Shown one piece after another: positions 25,518 through 33,680 of a stretch of 64,000 nt of DNA. This stretch comes from Gammaproteobacteria bacterium (GTDB lineage Bacteria; Pseudomonadota; Gammaproteobacteria; Competibacterales; Competibacteraceae), in the NCBI GenBank assembly GCA_024235095.1, contig JACKNC010000001.1:124001-188000 (forward strand), read 5' to 3'. The position numbers and the translations under genes are program-made. The stretch's first letter is position 1; each line of letters starts with the position of its first letter. The notes beneath the pieces were generated by a model that searched no databases, was not told where the DNA came from, and saw nothing but the letters and a program-made list of their open reading frames with translations.

Positions 25518-26543
25518 ATGCATCATGCTCAAATCCTCAGCACCGGGAGCAATGCGCCTGACCGGGTGGTGACCAACGCCGACTTCGCCGCCCGGTTCGG
25601 CGAGAAGGTGGACGATTGGCTGGTTGAGAATGTCGGCATCCGCGAGCGCCGGTATCTGCGCGAGGATCAGGTCACGTCCGATTTGGCGGTCGCCGCCGGG
25701 CGTATGGCCCTGGAACGGGCCGGTCTGGAACCGGCGGCGCTGGATCAAATCATCGTCGCTACCGATACCCCGGATTATCTCAGCCCGGCCACGGCAGCGG
25801 TGGTGCAAGCCAAGCTGGGCGCACACCGGGCCGGCGTGTTCGATGTCAACAGCGCCTGTGCGGGATGGGTCACGGCCTTGGACCTGGCGGCCCGGCAGAT
25901 ACTTACCGAACCGGAAGACACCACAGTGCTGGTGATTGGCGCGTATGGCATGAGCCGGTTCCTGGACGGAAACGACAAGAAAACTGCGACCCTGTTCGCC
26001 GATGGGGCCGGTGCGGTGATCGTTGGCGCCGGTTCAGCACCTGGCTGGCTGGCCACGGTCACGGCGGCGGCGGGTGAATACCATGACGCCCTGGGCATCT
26101 ACACCGGAGGAACCTTTCGCCCGGCTACCGCCGATCACGTGGCGCAATTCGGCCCGCCGGTGGTGCAGTTCGTGCGCCCCTTTCCGGCGACCTTCAACGT
26201 CGAACAGTGGCCGCCGCTGATCGAGCGGCTACTCGCCAAAGCGAGCGCCACGACCGGAACCCGCCTGCGCCCGGAGGATGTCGATCGCTACTATTTCACG
26301 CAGGTCAACCTGCGCGTCATTGAAGCTGCCATGGCGGCGTTGGGGCAACCGCTGACCAAGACCCACTGGATCATGGATCGCTATGGCTATACCGGTTCCG
26401 CCTGTATCCCGATGGCCTTGGACGACGCCATTCAGCGCGGCAACGGCCCGCAGCCCGGAGAACTGGTGTTGTTCTGCGCCAGCGGCGGCGGGATCGCCTT
26501 GGCGGCGTCGTTATGGCGCTGGAGGGAAGGGACTACATCATGA
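25518..26543 (+). CDS. KAS III-like ketoacyl synthase with altered catalytic residues
   Basis: A 341-residue thiolase-fold enzyme of the FabH group. The nucleophile is present at Cys114 in VNSACAGW, as in FabH. The normally invariant His of the HQAN motif is Thr261 (YYFTQVNLRVIEA), and the Asn of GNTSAA is Tyr291 (RYGYTGSACIP). Without His and Asn the enzyme should not decarboxylate malonyl-ACP in the normal way, so it is unlikely to be the housekeeping fatty-acid initiator. It may join acyl groups by a non-decarboxylating reaction or act as an acyltransferase. Its stop overlaps the next start (ATGA at 26540), so it is translationally coupled to a GNAT acetyltransferase. Confidence 0.88.
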   Translation: MHHAQILSTGSNAPDRVVTNADFAARFGEKVDDWLVENVGIRERRYLREDQVTSDLAVAAGRMALERAGLEPAALDQIIVATDTPDYLSPATAAVVQAKLGAHRAGVFDVNSACAGWVTALDLAARQILTEPEDTTVLVIGAYGMSRFLDGNDKKTATLFADGAGAVIVGAGSAPGWLATVTAAAGEYHDALGIYTGGTFRPATADHVAQFGPPVVQFVRPFPATFNVEQWPPLIERLLAKASATTGTRLRPEDVDRYYFTQVNLRVIEAAMAALGQPLTKTHWIMDRYGYTGSACIPMALDDAIQRGNGPQPGELVLFCASGGGIALAASLWRWREGTTS

Positions 26544-26947
26544 CCCTTGTGTACAAAGAAAATGCGCCATTGAGCATTGAAGCGGCGCAGGATCTGTACC
26601 GGCGCTCCACGCTCGGTGAGCGGCGTCCGGTGGATCAACCAGATCGGTTGGCCGGAATGTTGAACCATGCAAATCTGATCATCACGGCCTGGCATGAGGA
26701 GTACTGCGTAGGCATCGCCCGCACCTTGACCGATTTCACCTATGTGGCTTATCTGGCGGACCTGGCGGTCGATGCCGCCTATCAACGGCAAGGTATTGGC
26801 CGACAACTGATTTTTGAAACTCGACAGCGATTGACGCCCGCGTGTATGGTCGTGCTGTTGGCCGCGCCCCAGGCCCATACCTACTACGCCCAGTTGGGCT
26901 TTGAACCCCATCCCCGCGCCTGGGTGCGCCCAGGGAATCATTCATGA
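26540..26947 (+). CDS. GNAT-family N-acetyltransferase
   Basis: A 135-residue acyltransferase. The ATG at 26540 is preferred over the upstream ORF start (26513) because it overlaps the KAS III stop as ATGA. The acetyl-CoA-binding motif A is clear (LAVDAAYQRQGIGRQLI, with Q-x-x-G-x-G), and motif B ends in AHTYYAQLGF. It resembles small YhbS/ElaA-like GNATs. Coupling to the KAS III suggests the two act on the same small molecule or carrier; this is inference. Confidence 0.85.
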   Translation: MTLVYKENAPLSIEAAQDLYRRSTLGERRPVDQPDRLAGMLNHANLIITAWHEEYCVGIARTLTDFTYVAYLADLAVDAAYQRQGIGRQLIFETRQRLTPACMVVLLAAPQAHTYYAQLGFEPHPRAWVRPGNHS

Positions 26948-27034
26948 AAACTCTTGGGCTGATCGGCTGAGCGCGCCTATAGTTTTGCTAATGTAGAAAC
27001 CAGGCCAGATTCTAAGCAAGAAATTGATCTTGCT

Positions 27035-27168
27035 TATACCGTTTCTCGATAAGTTTTGAATCATAGGTTCCCCCCTTTAGCAAAGGGGGGTGAGGGGGGA
27101 TTTGAACGCCGTGGATCGAAGCCGCTCGTCAAAATCCCCCCCAACCCCTCTTTTTCAAAGGGGGGAGC
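27035..27168 (+). repeat. Palindromic MITE-like repeat, copy 4 (subfamily B)
   Basis: About 134 bp starting TATACCGTTTCTCGATAAG, with the same order of blocks as copy 2 (18525-18658). It sits between the GNAT gene and the end of the Hsp90 gene. Confidence 0.8.
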
Positions 27169-27213
27169 TTCTAAAACACACACGACATAGAAGATCGGTA
27201 AAAACCACCGCAT

Positions 27214-29058
27214 TTAGCAGCTCCGCGATAGATACTCGCCCAGTAATTCCTGCAAATCCGCATGAAACCGCCGGGCGACCGCCGGGGTCAACCGGTGCTG
27301 AGCGTTGAGCAGCGCGCTGTAGTACAGCCCGGTCAGGATCGACCGATAACGAGGATGATCTGGTTCGGTCAGTGCGCCCAAGCGTTGTACGAGAGGATGT
27401 TCCGCGTTTAAAAACAAGGTCAACGGATATTGGCGCAAGCGGTCGCGCACCTCGCCCGCCAGTTCCGCCAGTCCGTCCAGGGCAAACGGTTTTTCCAACG
27501 TTCGCTCCATCGCATCAAATGCTGTAATGCGCTGGCCGGTCAGTAATACGGCGCTGAGCGTGGCGGGCTGAAACCGGCGCACCTGCGTATGCACCGCGAC
27601 TTCCCGTTCCGCCAGCACTCGGTCTACAGCGCGCGCCAAACGCTGGTAAGTCGCTTGTTCCTCTGCTGGCAGTTTTTCATACCATTCTGGATCATCCAAC
27701 CGATCCAGAGGTTTCAATTCGACCATCTCGGCGTGTTGACGCGCATAGCGGCGCAATAAAGTCTCATCAAAAGGCCGGCCTGCGTTGATCGCCAGCACCC
27801 CGTGCGCCTGGCAGAGAGCATTAAACTGATTGGCGTCGGCCTCATGGGTAAAAAAATAGAGCAGGCGTTTACCCTGTTCCGTGGTGGGCTGGCGGGCCAG
27901 AATGTCGGGCAAACTCAATTGCCCTTGGTGCGTCTCAAAGGGCAAGTAGTCCAGCACCGCTGCGCCGAATTCCGCATGACGCGCCGCCATGCCCTTAATC
28001 GCGTCATGTTGCCAATCGCAAAGTTGCAGAAAGCGTGGTTGATCATGGTTCGCTAGATCGAGCAAGCTGGCGACGATTCGTTCCCCTAACCCTGTGCGTA
28101 AGGCCGACCAAGCGGCGTCGCGCAATACATTATCGCGAGCGGCGGTCGGTTGCAGGTCGGGACAATCCACTACGCCGCGCACAAAACCGGCCCATTCCGG
28201 TAGTAACTCAGCATCGTTCGGACGAATCGCCATCCGCGCCTGAAACAGGTCGACCGCACCGCCGGTCGACTGGCCCGGCGTGTAGCGGGCCGGGATGAAT
28301 AACCCGCCCAATGCGCGCGGTTGCGCCAAGTCAATGGGAATAACCAGCAGCGGCGGATCGGCGTAGCGCTGGCTGAGAAAGGCCGCCAGCGACCGTTCCC
28401 GTTCCACAGGATCGCTCCAACCCGGTTCATGCCAAGGCGCATTAACCGCGTTGATCGGGCCAAAGCCGTTCAACAAAATCGGGAACGGCAGAAAATCGGC
28501 ATAGCGGCGCACCACTTGGCGAATTAATCGCCCGTCCAGAAAGTCGGTCCGGTCAGGCGCTAAAGTGACAATCACTCGGGTGCCAGGCGGTTGCGCGGTC
28601 GCTGGCAACGCCTCCAGTTGATAATCTTCGCCGCCATGATTGACCCAGCGCCAGGTTTGCAGCGCTCCAGACTTACGGGTGAGAACCTCGACTTGCTCGG
28701 CTACCACAAAAGCGGACAGCAAGCCGATACCGAATTGACCAATGGTCGCCACCGCCACATCCCGCGTCGCCAGTTCCTGAGCGTGATGACCGGTGCCGGT
28801 GCTACCGATGACGCTCAGGAATTCCTCAATGTCGCGCTGATCCATGCCGCTGCCGTTGTCGGCGAAGCGCAACGTCCGGTTCGCTTCGTCCACATCAATA
28901 CGGATTTCACCCGCCGGCTGTGGCGTGTGAACCTGGCGTAACTGGATGCTGTCATGAGCGTTTTGCAGCAGTTCACGAATAAACACTTCCGGCTCCGGAT
29001 ACAGGCTTTTCGCCAGCAACCGGACCAGACCCTGAAAGCTGGTGCGCATCTTGGGCAT
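27214..29058 (-). CDS. Hsp90-family (HtpG-like) chaperone
   Basis: A 614-residue ATP-dependent chaperone. The start is set at 29058 (MPKMRTSFQG), with an in-frame ATG at 29049 as alternative; the ORF opens further upstream but those residues overlap an inverted repeat. The GHKL ATPase domain has the Mg/ATP residues in RELLQNAHDS, the G1 box FADNGSGM and the lid/G2 region IGQFGIGLLSAF. Middle and C-terminal Hsp90 domains follow with lower similarity to E. coli HtpG (624 aa). It is closer to the divergent Hsp90-like group, so I give no gene symbol. No co-chaperone is nearby. Confidence 0.88.
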   Translation of the reverse strand: MPKMRTSFQGLVRLLAKSLYPEPEVFIRELLQNAHDSIQLRQVHTPQPAGEIRIDVDEANRTLRFADNGSGMDQRDIEEFLSVIGSTGTGHHAQELATRDVAVATIGQFGIGLLSAFVVAEQVEVLTRKSGALQTWRWVNHGGEDYQLEALPATAQPPGTRVIVTLAPDRTDFLDGRLIRQVVRRYADFLPFPILLNGFGPINAVNAPWHEPGWSDPVERERSLAAFLSQRYADPPLLVIPIDLAQPRALGGLFIPARYTPGQSTGGAVDLFQARMAIRPNDAELLPEWAGFVRGVVDCPDLQPTAARDNVLRDAAWSALRTGLGERIVASLLDLANHDQPRFLQLCDWQHDAIKGMAARHAEFGAAVLDYLPFETHQGQLSLPDILARQPTTEQGKRLLYFFTHEADANQFNALCQAHGVLAINAGRPFDETLLRRYARQHAEMVELKPLDRLDDPEWYEKLPAEEQATYQRLARAVDRVLAEREVAVHTQVRRFQPATLSAVLLTGQRITAFDAMERTLEKPFALDGLAELAGEVRDRLRQYPLTLFLNAEHPLVQRLGALTEPDHPRYRSILTGLYYSALLNAQHRLTPAVARRFHADLQELLGEYLSRSC

Positions 29059-29084
29059 GGGGAAACTCGCGGTTTGCGGTAAGC

Positions 29085-29179
29085 TATAGTCAAACAGTTT
29101 TATGTTGATTGCCCTTCCAGCAAGGAATACTGTAGTGGCCTGAGCACATGGCGAACTATCCAAAAACTGTTTGACTATA
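29085..29179. repeat. 95-bp element with perfect 17-bp terminal inverted repeats and TA ends
   Basis: TATAGTCAAACAGTTTT (29085-29101) and its perfect reverse complement (29163-29179) bound about 61 bp. The TA ends and small size resemble a tiny Tc1/IS630-type MITE, or a long-loop stem. It sits directly upstream of the Hsp90-family start. Confidence 0.6.
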
Positions 29180-29381
29180 ATCGTCGTTTACTTGCCTTTC
29201 ACGAGTGCGACCGCCCGGTCCGTGGTTCCGTTGCGGAGAATTTGATTCCCACTCGATGATTGCGGTTTGGAAGCCGTTATTATGGTTTCATTCGCAATAA
29301 TGTGGTTTGAACGCGACCGATAGAATCACTTAATGTGCTCGAAAAAAACCGATGATTGCAGTTCGCTACAGATAGGCGTTA

Positions 29382-29419
29382 AAAACTTTCCCATTTTGGG
29401 TTGTTATCGGGAAAGTTTT
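29382..29419. terminator. Hairpin between the Hsp90 gene and the DUF4388-like gene
   Basis: An 11-bp perfect stem (AAAACTTTCCC / GGGAAAGTTTT) with a 16-nt loop, in a ~430-bp gene-free stretch that also holds the 95-bp inverted-repeat element. A short T-run closes the stem; it may end transcription coming from the DUF4388-like gene. Confidence 0.4.
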
Positions 29420-29490
29420 GGCGAGAAATCGGCGAAAGAACGCCTCACAGAATTTTCTCGGATTTGGGCCTACACCCCACACTAAGCCGA

Positions 29491-30060
29491 TTAAGAGGTA
29501 GTAGCTAGACTCTGATCCATCAGGAGTTTTTGTCTAACCTGTTCTTTAAATTGAAGCGACTCCTTCCATTCAGGAATTTCTTTAGCCAGCAAGTCAATCG
29601 ACATGTCCAGATTCAAATCCTGTCGTAGAACCTTGTTGCAGATCACCGGTGCTACGGGGCCCATAAATTCAGTCAATACTTCTTTCAACACTTCCAGAGT
29701 CTGCTGGGAAAGTGTTTTAGCGGTCGTTTTAACTGCCCCCGATTTCGGAGAAGAAATACTGCCGCCACTGAGAAAATTAAAAATATCGGTGGTTGAAGGT
29801 TGCCAATCAGGGTCAGGAGTGACACTGCTGCTCTTGATAAATTGAAACCAGTTAGGTTTGATCTGCTGGATCAGCGATAGTGCTTCCGCCCCCCGCTTAT
29901 TCTTATAAGACAAGGTTACGATGTTGCCGTTCAGAAGACCAATTCGGACCATTTGGCGATCTTCTGTCACAATAGTCATATTGCCAGAGAGTTTGTCTTG
30001 AGAAATTTTCTGGAGTTCGGCTACTACTTGAGCCAAAGATAACGGTTGTGAATTGCTCAT
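29491..30060 (-). CDS. DUF4388-like (PatA N-terminal type) protein
   Basis: A 189-residue cytoplasmic protein. The N-terminal ~80 residues (VVAELQKISQDKLSGNMTIVTEDRQMVRIGLLNGNIVTLSY...) follow the DUF4388/PatA-N pattern found in gliding and twitching regulators: a short helix, then beta strands with GLLNGNIV. A disordered Ser-rich linker and a helical C-terminal domain (about 115-180) follow. Base composition is AT-richer than the surrounding genes. The next gene upstream on this strand is a haem-sensor/HAMP protein, so the pair may form a signalling unit, possibly for surface motility. The domain call is moderate. Confidence 0.6.
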   Translation of the reverse strand: MSNSQPLSLAQVVAELQKISQDKLSGNMTIVTEDRQMVRIGLLNGNIVTLSYKNKRGAEALSLIQQIKPNWFQFIKSSSVTPDPDWQPSTTDIFNFLSGGSISSPKSGAVKTTAKTLSQQTLEVLKEVLTEFMGPVAPVICNKVLRQDLNLDMSIDLLAKEIPEWKESLQFKEQVRQKLLMDQSLATTS

Positions 30061-30182
30061 GTCAATTAACCTTAAATGGAATTTAGGAAATTGATACCTA
30101 AGTAACGATAAGTGCTAGCTCAATCAGCTTGTGACGGCAATGAAGCGTCTGTATATGAAGGAGCTAGCACGCTGAATATTGG

Positions 30183-31088
30183 CTATCCTTTTGATTGCCC
30201 TATCGTCCATTTTAAGCTGCGCCGCAATAACTCAAAAGAATGAGCGAGTTCACCAATTTCGCTGCCATCCCGCTTAACGTTAATCTCTTGCTCAAGATTC
30301 CCTTTGCTTAGAACAACTGCCGCCTCCGTAATGTTTGCGATTGGCAGAAGAATGTTTCTCTTTACTAGGGTGTTAATTATTAGAAATATTAAGCTGAAAA
30401 TCAAGGTAATTATCCCTACTGCTACAAGCCCGCGTTGAATCACTAAAGTATTGACATCTGCTAATGGAACACCCAGGTTAATTGTGCCAACAACGCTGCC
30501 AGTTTGATAATTATAGCCGCTTGTCGTGCCGTATTTGCTAGTTATTGGCATAGGGGCGCTTTTCGGATCACCGTGGCATACCATACATTCTTTTTTAGCT
30601 ACACTGGGGCGAGAGGAAACCAGAAACCGTTCGCCATTAATCTCGCCAATTTGTATTATTTCATCTAATTTTCTATCTTCACGATATTGATCTAATAATT
30701 TTTTTTCAAACGGCCCCGCCATATTTTTTAGATTCAATGGATTATCAGAAGCAACTTTAATATAGTAGTTAGGTTGCCTTTTAATGAAATAGTTAGCCAC
30801 CTTGCTTGTTGCCACAGCCCCAGACATTGTAGGTGATTGAAACATTTTTGCTTCCATGAGATCTGGGCGAACATCCTTTGAGATGTACTCTCTCATAGAA
30901 GTAACCATATCCAACATTAATGTTAATTCTTTATTAGATTCCGCATGTACTTGGTACTGTGTGACCAAATAAATAATCGGAATGCTAATCATAATGGTGA
31001 TGATATACAGCCAGACTATCGATTTACGAAATCGCTTTATTAAGCTATTTGTGATGACCGGACCCATAGGATTTTTCTCGTTTGCCAT
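30183..31088 (-). CDS. Membrane haem-sensor protein (Tll0287-like domain + HAMP)
   Basis: A 301-residue inner-membrane sensor. The ATG at 31088 has a GGAG site 7 nt upstream, better than the longer ORF start. A membrane helix at ~22-42 is followed by a ~175-residue periplasmic DUF3365/Tll0287-type domain with the c-type haem motif CMVCH (Cys168-His172), then a second helix (~222-241) and a HAMP domain (~242-292) ending in ELLRRSLKWTIGQSKG. There is no kinase, cyclase or methyl-accepting module after the HAMP, so the output must go through another protein; the downstream DUF4388-like gene is a candidate. Composition is AT-rich compared with its surroundings. Confidence 0.82.
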   Translation of the reverse strand: MANEKNPMGPVITNSLIKRFRKSIVWLYIITIMISIPIIYLVTQYQVHAESNKELTLMLDMVTSMREYISKDVRPDLMEAKMFQSPTMSGAVATSKVANYFIKRQPNYYIKVASDNPLNLKNMAGPFEKKLLDQYREDRKLDEIIQIGEINGERFLVSSRPSVAKKECMVCHGDPKSAPMPITSKYGTTSGYNYQTGSVVGTINLGVPLADVNTLVIQRGLVAVGIITLIFSLIFLIINTLVKRNILLPIANITEAAVVLSKGNLEQEINVKRDGSEIGELAHSFELLRRSLKWTIGQSKG

Positions 31089-31748
31089 TGCAGTTCTCCA
31101 ATTTACCGATGTCAATTAGTGCGATGTTCGACTTTATCAGACAATCAGTTCCCTGAATCGAGGGTCTGGCTGATTGAGTAAGTGGTTCACAAAAATCTGG
31201 GGAGTGTGAGTTAAGATTTTTACATCATCATTCCATGTCCAGATTGTTTCGGATAAAACATGACCTTAGAAATATAAGCAAATAATGAGCCAATAATAAA
31301 ATTTAAATAGGTATTTGAATTTTAAATATTATTGCTTGATTGGGATCTCGATAGATTATTTTTAATAATTTTTGTTGTTAAAAATAAGGTAGATTTTTAT
31401 TTTTTTAATATATTTCAAGTAAATAGCATAAACAATAAAAGTTGTAGTTAACAACCTTTATTGTTAACTATCGCTCATTCTCAAAAGGATTCTATCGGCC
31501 ATCCGGGCACATGTTACCTCTGCTGCCAGGTTTCAAATCAAACACACAGACCAGATTCACACAGTACCGGATACGCGATATGACTGCGACACCGCATCCA
31601 CCCGAGTTCGATAGTTCAGCCCTCAATATCACTACTGTTACTCAATAAAAACAATATCTTGACCAGAGAACCCTAGCACTTTTATGGTGGCGCGTCTACC
31701 TCACCAGATTTTGATTGACTTGGATGAGCGCGCTGATAAAGTGGCGGC
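31089..31748. other. AT-rich intergenic region with a strong hairpin
   Basis: About 660 bp without a supported gene and clearly richer in A/T than the window average, especially at 31230-31470. It contains a near-perfect 15-bp stem (31431-31445 / 31451-31465, one mismatch, 5-nt loop) that could end transcription. The sensor promoter (minus strand) should lie near 31100-31300. Confidence 0.5.
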
Positions 31749-32055
31749 ATGTTGGTGAAGATTACCAACTCAGGCAGCCGTCGCTACGTCCAATGGGTCG
31801 AGTCCTTTCGCGATGAAGGCGGGCCGGGTCAAGAAATGCACCTTGGCCACCCTCGGGTGGCTTGATCCACTGGACGGTGGACTCGATACCATCATCAACG
31901 GTTTGTTCAAAGCATGTTTGGAGCACTACCGGATGCGCTGATCGATGATCAAGCCCCGGTGGAGACTGTCGTCGCCGGTGTGCTGCGCCCGATGATCGCC
32001 TAGGATTTAGCGGTGGTCTTCTGATTTGAAGATGATCCGCGCCGAAGGATCGAGT
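31749..32055 (+). pseudogene. Degraded IS1634-type transposase
   Basis: The ATG at 31749 opens MLVKITNSGSRRYVQWVESFRDE, then a shifted frame gives GRVKKCTLATLGWLDPLDGGLDTIINGL, the standard N-terminus of IS1634-family transposases. Further on VLRPMIA*DLAVVF, after another shift, then YDLKMIRAEG resembles the catalytic-region motif (LRPLI.QDLAVVFYD.TTIRAEG). The stop falls where a Gln codon is expected. Internal deletion, two frameshifts and a stop mark it as a fossil. Confidence 0.65.
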
Positions 32056-32387
32056 ACCCCCTTACAAGGGTAGGTTTTTTCACGTCTCTCCTTCTGGCAG
32101 TGGTAACGAAAAATCATCGGTGGTCATCAGGATCGCTGGCCAGGGTTCAGGGCAACCGTGACCGATGGGGAACGGCTGATGATTGAACATCGCGGCGATA
32201 ATTGACCTGGCATTCCGCATATCACTCAGCCATCTCCGGAATAAAGTAAAGACCGTGCTTCGGCGTACTCTATCGAGTCCACGCCCCACCATAACATATA
32301 GGCAAGCCGCCAAAAGTCAGCATAAGTTCTATTCTTAATAAATTGAATTAAAAGATATATTTTTGATTAACAAATTGGAAATCTAGT
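32056..32387. other. Gene-poor stretch, possibly decayed mobile DNA
   Basis: A minus-strand reading at about 32230-32330 (LWWGVDSIEYAEARSLL) faintly recalls ISAzo13-type transposases, but the match is too short to call. Otherwise nothing supportable. Confidence 0.25.
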
Positions 32388-32462
32388 GTGCAGAATGTCG
32401 GGTTTACCACGTTCTCGCCAGCCTCCGCTTCCACGCCTCATCATCCCGGATACCCTGCGCTC

Positions 32463-33680
32463 ATGACGACCCACTCTGTTTCCCTCGCCGAATTTGCCCC
32501 CTTGCGTCTACGCAAGAATGAAGATCGCCGGTTGCGCGCTGGCCACCTGTGGGTCTATAGCAACGAGATCGATGTGGAAGCGACACCGCTGCGCAATTTC
32601 CAACCCGGCCAGCCGGTGGCCATTCAAGCCAATAACGGTCAATTCATCGGCACGGGCTATATCAATCCACATGTTCTGCTGTGCGCGCGCCTGGTCAGCC
32701 GCGATGTGGAACATCCGTTGAACTCATCACTGCTGGTGCATCGCCTGAACGTGGCGTTGAGCTTGCGCGAGCGGATTTTCGAGCGGCCCTTTTACCGGCT
32801 GGTCTATGGCGAAGGTGACGGGTTACCGGGTTTGATCGTGGATCGCTACGGCAATTTATGCGTCGCGCAGATCACCACAGCCGGCATGGAGCGACTCAAG
32901 GACGAAGTGTTGGCGGCTTTGCAGAAAGTGTTGAAGCCGGCGACGGTGCTGTGGCGCAATGACAGTCCCATGCGAGAGTTGGAAGGCTTGGAGCGCTATG
33001 TCGCCGAGGCCGTGGGCGAGGTTCCTGAACTCGTCACCGTTGAGGAGGACGGTCTGCATTTCCAGGTCGCGCCGCGCACCGGTCAGAAAACCGGCTGGTT
33101 TTATGATCAGCGGGATAATCGCGCCCGGCTGGATCGCTACGTTCGCGACCGGCGGGTGCTGGATGTGTTCAGTTATGTCGGGGCCTGGGGTATTCGCGCT
33201 GCGGTGCGCGGCGCACGGGAGGCGCGGGTGGTGGACAGTTCCGCGTCGGCGCTGGAACTGGCAAGGGCTAATGCCGCGTTGAACGGCGCCAGCAACCGGG
33301 TGCAATTCCAGCAGGGCGACGCTTTTGAAGTATTGAAAGCGTTGCGCGAGGCCCGCGAACGCTTCGACGTGGTGGTCGTCGATCCGCCCGCTTTTATCAA
33401 ACGCCGCAAGGATTTTAAGGAAGGCGCATTAGCCTATCGCCGACTCAATGAAATGGCCATGCAAGTCCTGGAGCGGGATGGTCTGCTCGTTTCCTGTTCC
33501 TGTTCGCAATTATTATCACGCGACCTGTTGATCCAGACCTTGTTGCAAGCTGCCCGACATCTGGATCGCAATCTGGTGATTCTGGAGCAGGGGCGGCAGG
33601 GACCCGATCATCCTGTGCCGCCAGCCATTCCCGAAACCGAATATCTCAAAATGGTGTTAGCTCGGGTGTTGCCCGCTTGA
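32463..33680 (+). CDS. rlmI: 23S rRNA m5C1962 methyltransferase (RlmI-like)
   Basis: A 405-residue SAM-dependent RNA methyltransferase. The ATG at 32463 (MTTHSVSLAEFAPLRLRKNEDRRLRAGH) fits E. coli RlmI (396 aa); the ORF opens earlier but those residues are not family-like. A PUA RNA-binding domain (10-85) is followed by the Rossmann methyltransferase fold with the SAM site DVFSYVGAWGIRAAVRGA, motif IV VVVDPPAFIKRRKDF and the cysteine motif SCSCSQLLS. It modifies 23S rRNA in the large subunit. It is convergent with the diguanylate cyclase gene, overlapping by about 24 bp. Confidence 0.93.
   Translation: MTTHSVSLAEFAPLRLRKNEDRRLRAGHLWVYSNEIDVEATPLRNFQPGQPVAIQANNGQFIGTGYINPHVLLCARLVSRDVEHPLNSSLLVHRLNVALSLRERIFERPFYRLVYGEGDGLPGLIVDRYGNLCVAQITTAGMERLKDEVLAALQKVLKPATVLWRNDSPMRELEGLERYVAEAVGEVPELVTVEEDGLHFQVAPRTGQKTGWFYDQRDNRARLDRYVRDRRVLDVFSYVGAWGIRAAVRGAREARVVDSSASALELARANAALNGASNRVQFQQGDAFEVLKALREARERFDVVVVDPPAFIKRRKDFKEGALAYRRLNEMAMQVLERDGLLVSCSCSQLLSRDLLIQTLLQAARHLDRNLVILEQGRQGPDHPVPPAIPETEYLKMVLARVLPA

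Noticed and set aside
32056..32387. ISAzo13 transposase remnant
   Set aside because: Only about 17 residues faintly similar; kept as a remark on the gap, not a feature call.
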